Below, piece after piece: positions 5,610 through 7,157 of a stretch of 7,157 bases of DNA; the first letter of the stretch is position 1, and every line of letters begins with the position of its first letter. Made by a program: the position numbers and the translations under genes. This stretch comes from Pseudomonadota bacterium. GTDB taxonomy: Bacteria; Myxococcota; Bradymonadia; UBA4248. Location of the stretch: contig JAGBXG010000466.1 in NCBI GenBank assembly GCA_017629415.1, positions 1-7,157 on the forward strand, written 5' to 3'. Under the pieces are notes generated by a model. That model searched no databases and was not told where the DNA came from. It was given only the letters and a program-made list of their open reading frames with translations.

Positions 5610-6119
5610 ATGAAATGGTTCAAAAAAATAACCCGGGTTTTAACCGGTCTTTTGGCAACAACATCATTCATAGGCTGTCATAAAGCTGAAGAACCAGTAT
5701 GTATTTATGGACCTCCTCCCCATGAAGAGGAACCAAATATCGATACTGGGGAAAATAACGGCGCAGTGCCTGCCTATCCCGGTGATATGGAAGCCCTGAA
5801 AGAAGCGAATCAAGGCGGTGCTGATGTTCTCGTTGCCATCTATGGTCCCCAGCCCGATGAGGGCGCAGTGCCTGCTTATCCCGGCGATATGGAAGCCTTG
5901 AAAGAAGCCAGCCAAGGTGGTGCCGATGTTCCCGTTGCCATCTATGGTCCTCAGCCCGATGACGGCGCAGTACCTGCCTATCCCGGGCCAGATGGTGATG
6001 ATGATTCTGCCAAACGCAACGATGAAGCCAACAGCGAAATCAATGAACTGCGAAAAATAGAAGAACGGGCTGCAATACGCGCGCTCTATGGTGTCAGACC
6101 GCCAACGTTTAAAAAATAA
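5610..6119 (+). CDS. Small lipoprotein with 34-residue tandem repeats
   Basis: 169 residues. The N-terminus is a lipoprotein signal: Lys/Arg-rich start, hydrophobic core and the lipobox-like FIGC with Cys at residue 23 (Phe at -3 is less usual). The mature part begins with CIYGPPP, then has two complete 34-residue repeats and a partial third, each starting GAVPAYPG and ending IYGPQPD with an acidic residue. The tail is acidic, then a charged probable helix, and closes with ALYGVRPP, an echo of the YGPxP motif. It has no cysteine-module similarity to its upstream neighbours and no catalytic motif. The function is not recognised; Pro/Gly/Tyr-rich repeats on a lipid anchor suggest a surface or periplasmic interaction role, which is inference. 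It has a strong Shine-Dalgarno, a structured leader upstream and a terminator hairpin downstream (6162-6188), so it may be its own transcription unit. Confidence 0.88.
   Translation: MKWFKKITRVLTGLLATTSFIGCHKAEEPVCIYGPPPHEEEPNIDTGENNGAVPAYPGDMEALKEANQGGADVLVAIYGPQPDEGAVPAYPGDMEALKEASQGGADVPVAIYGPQPDDGAVPAYPGPDGDDDSAKRNDEANSEINELRKIEERAAIRALYGVRPPTFKK
5760..5987 (+). repeat. 102-bp tandem repeat, two full copies and a 24-bp partial copy
   Basis: Copies start at 5760, 5862 and 5964, a 34-codon period; the third breaks off after the PAYPG segment. The two full copies differ at 11 of 102 bases. Seven altered codons are synonymous and three change the residue (Asn/Ser, Leu/Pro, Glu/Asp). This pattern suggests selection to keep the protein sequence. 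Confidence 0.9.
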
Positions 6120-6161
6120 CGTTAATTATTATTATCTTTCATGGATATGTTTATTTCACAA

Positions 6162-6188
6162 AGGCAGAATTTATCTGCCTGATTTTTT
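6162..6188 (+). terminator. Intrinsic terminator hairpin just upstream of purU
   Basis: AGGCAGA (6162-6168) pairs with TCTGCCT (6174-6180) around a five-base loop, followed by GA and six T residues (6183-6188). It is 43 bases after the small lipoprotein stop codon and 11 bases before the purU ATG. It most simply terminates the lipoprotein transcript, but its closeness to purU means purU must be transcribed through it or from a start site inside or immediately next to it. Confidence 0.75.
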
Positions 6189-6203
6189 ATGGCCAAAACA
6201 TGA
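6189..6203 (+). other. Possible four-codon leader ORF overlapping the purU start
   Basis: ATG GCC AAA ACA TGA begins on the base after the terminator U-run, and its stop overlaps the purU ATG as ATGA. No Shine-Dalgarno is seen for either start. This could be a translational-coupling leader or chance. Confidence 0.2.
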
Positions 6204-7063
6204 GCTCAACAGCGATTCTTTTGCTTCATTGTCCGGATAAACAAGGCATTATTTCAGACATCACACGCTTTATTACCGATAATCACGGCAACATCATTGA
6301 TGTCGATCAATACGTTGATCACATCGATAATATGTTTTTTATGCGCATTGAATGGGAACTTAAAAATTTCATGATTCCGCGCGAAAAACTCAGCGACGTC
6401 ATTGAAACGCTTTATGGTCAGCGTTACGAAATGACTTTCAATCTTTATTTCAGTGACGAACCTCCGCGTATGGCCATTTTTGTCAGTAAAATGAGTCATT
6501 GTCTGTATGATCTGCTCGCACGTTATCGCGCCGGTGAATGGAACGTTGAAATTCCATGCATTATCAGCAATCACGAAGATTTGCGTGATGTTGCCGAACA
6601 GTTTGGGATTCCTTATTACGTCTGGTCAATTCATAAAGATCATTCTAATAAAGCCGAAGTTGAAACAGCAGAGCTCGAACTTCTCAAGCGCGAGCGTGTT
6701 TCTTTTATCGTGCTTGCCAGATATATGCAGATTATTAGTGAAAAATTAATAGAAGCTTATCCGCGTCAGATTATTAATATTCATCATTCATTTTTACCGG
6801 CTTTTATCGGCGCACGTCCTTATCACCAGGCCTGGGAACGCGGTGTCAAGATTGTGGGGGCTACAAGCCATTATGTCACGGAAGAACTCGATGCCGGCCC
6901 GATTATTGAACAAGATGTCGTGCGGATTTCCCACCGAGATACGCCTCAAACCCTCGTCCTAAAAGGCCGTGATCTCGAGAAAATCGTTTTGGCTCGCGCG
7001 GTTACCAAACATATTGAACGCAAAGTTTTAACTTATCACAATAAAACGATTATATTTAATTAA
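6200..7063 (+). CDS. purU: Formyltetrahydrofolate deformylase
   Basis: 287 residues, matching the usual length of about 280-290. PurU hydrolyses 10-formyltetrahydrofolate to tetrahydrofolate and formate in the cytoplasm, balancing the one-carbon pool and supplying formate. An N-terminal ACT-type regulatory domain (about 5-80) opens with the typical HCPDKQGI motif. The C-terminal formyltransferase-fold domain (about 88-287) carries SHCLYDLL (99-106), ISNH (122-125), ARYMQI (173-178) and the strongly conserved stretch INIHHSFLPAF (192-202) running into GARPYHQAW, GATSHYV and ELDAGPIIEQDV. The expected catalytic Asn193, His195 and Asp231 are all present. The end, NKTIIFN, matches the family terminus. 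The start is set by the position of the ACT domain; no Shine-Dalgarno precedes it, and a terminator U-run ends 11 bases upstream. It is a housekeeping gene unrelated in function to the lipoproteins before it. Confidence 0.97.
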   Translation: MSSTAILLLHCPDKQGIISDITRFITDNHGNIIDVDQYVDHIDNMFFMRIEWELKNFMIPREKLSDVIETLYGQRYEMTFNLYFSDEPPRMAIFVSKMSHCLYDLLARYRAGEWNVEIPCIISNHEDLRDVAEQFGIPYYVWSIHKDHSNKAEVETAELELLKRERVSFIVLARYMQIISEKLIEAYPRQIINIHHSFLPAFIGARPYHQAWERGVKIVGATSHYVTEELDAGPIIEQDVVRISHRDTPQTLVLKGRDLEKIVLARAVTKHIERKVLTYHNKTIIFN

Positions 7064-7080
7064 TATATTAAAAATATATT
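7062..7080 (+). other. AT-only hairpin at the purU stop codon
   Basis: AATATATT occurs twice around a three-base AAA spacer, and each copy can pair with the other. The structure is purely A/T, overlaps the TAA, and has no following U-run, so a terminator role is doubtful. Confidence 0.3.
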
Positions 7081-7097
7081 AAGATTAAAGGTAAATT

Positions 7098-7147
7098 GGG
7101 ACTTTAAAACATGAGTTACAGTACATGCCTAACTCACGAACAGTCCC
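7098..7147 (+). other. Nested inverted repeats at the window end
   Basis: GGGACT (7098-7103) pairs with AGTCCC (7142-7147), enclosing TGAGTTA (7112-7118) paired with TAACTCA (7130-7136) around an 11-base loop. CCCA (7146-7149) can instead pair with TGGG (7153-7156), which would compete with the outer helix. This may be the leader of a gene beyond the window or a regulator binding site; it cannot be resolved from the part visible. Confidence 0.45.
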
Positions 7148-7157
7148 CATTGTGGGT

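Noticed and set aside
1..7157. Genome-wide reassignment of TGA as a sense codon
   Set aside because: Tryptophan is encoded by TGG throughout and no other in-frame TGA occurs in about 6 kb of coding sequence.

Overview
The window looks like accessory DNA from a Gram-negative (diderm) bacterium of moderate GC content. It carries a tandem family of large cysteine-rich secreted proteins, two further lipoprotein signal peptides of the classic lipobox type, and one housekeeping gene, purU. Big multi-module cysteine-rich lipoproteins of this kind are common in Myxococcota, Bradymonadota and other former Deltaproteobacteria. The taxonomic placement is inference and cannot be proven from this window.

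Layout, all on the + strand. (1) 1-1428: 3' part of a cysteine-rich secreted protein gene, 5' end outside the window. (2) 1429-1726: non-coding stretch with a series of hairpins ending in a terminator-like hairpin plus U-run just before the next start. (3) 1727-3577: intact 616-residue cysteine-rich lipoprotein. (4) 3614-5431: paralogous lipoprotein gene of nearly equal length (605 codons), interrupted at codon 29 by an in-frame TGA that falls where the paralogues have the first Cys of a module. (5) 5432-5609: strongly structured intergenic region ending in a U-run next to the ribosome binding site. (6) 5610-6119: small repeat-containing lipoprotein. (7) 6120-6199: terminator hairpin directly ahead of purU. 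(8) 6200-7063: purU, formyltetrahydrofolate deformylase. (9) 7064-7157: AT-rich tail and nested inverted repeats cut by the window end.

The three cysteine-rich proteins are built from the same parts: strings of about 20-residue four-cysteine modules, plus a larger cysteine domain of about 100-125 residues that occurs five times in total (twice in the first and third genes, once in the second). The larger domain has an invariant core, C-x-G-x(5)-C then C-x(3)-C-x(9)-C. I do not recognise it as a named family. The likely role is a disulfide-stabilised cell-surface or periplasmic scaffold, adhesin or binding protein, but no ligand or enzymatic function can be read from the sequence.

The most notable points are the TGA at a conserved cysteine site, the five-copy cysteine domain, the structured RNA-like region before the small lipoprotein, and the repeated placement of hairpin plus U-run 11-23 bases ahead of three different start codons.
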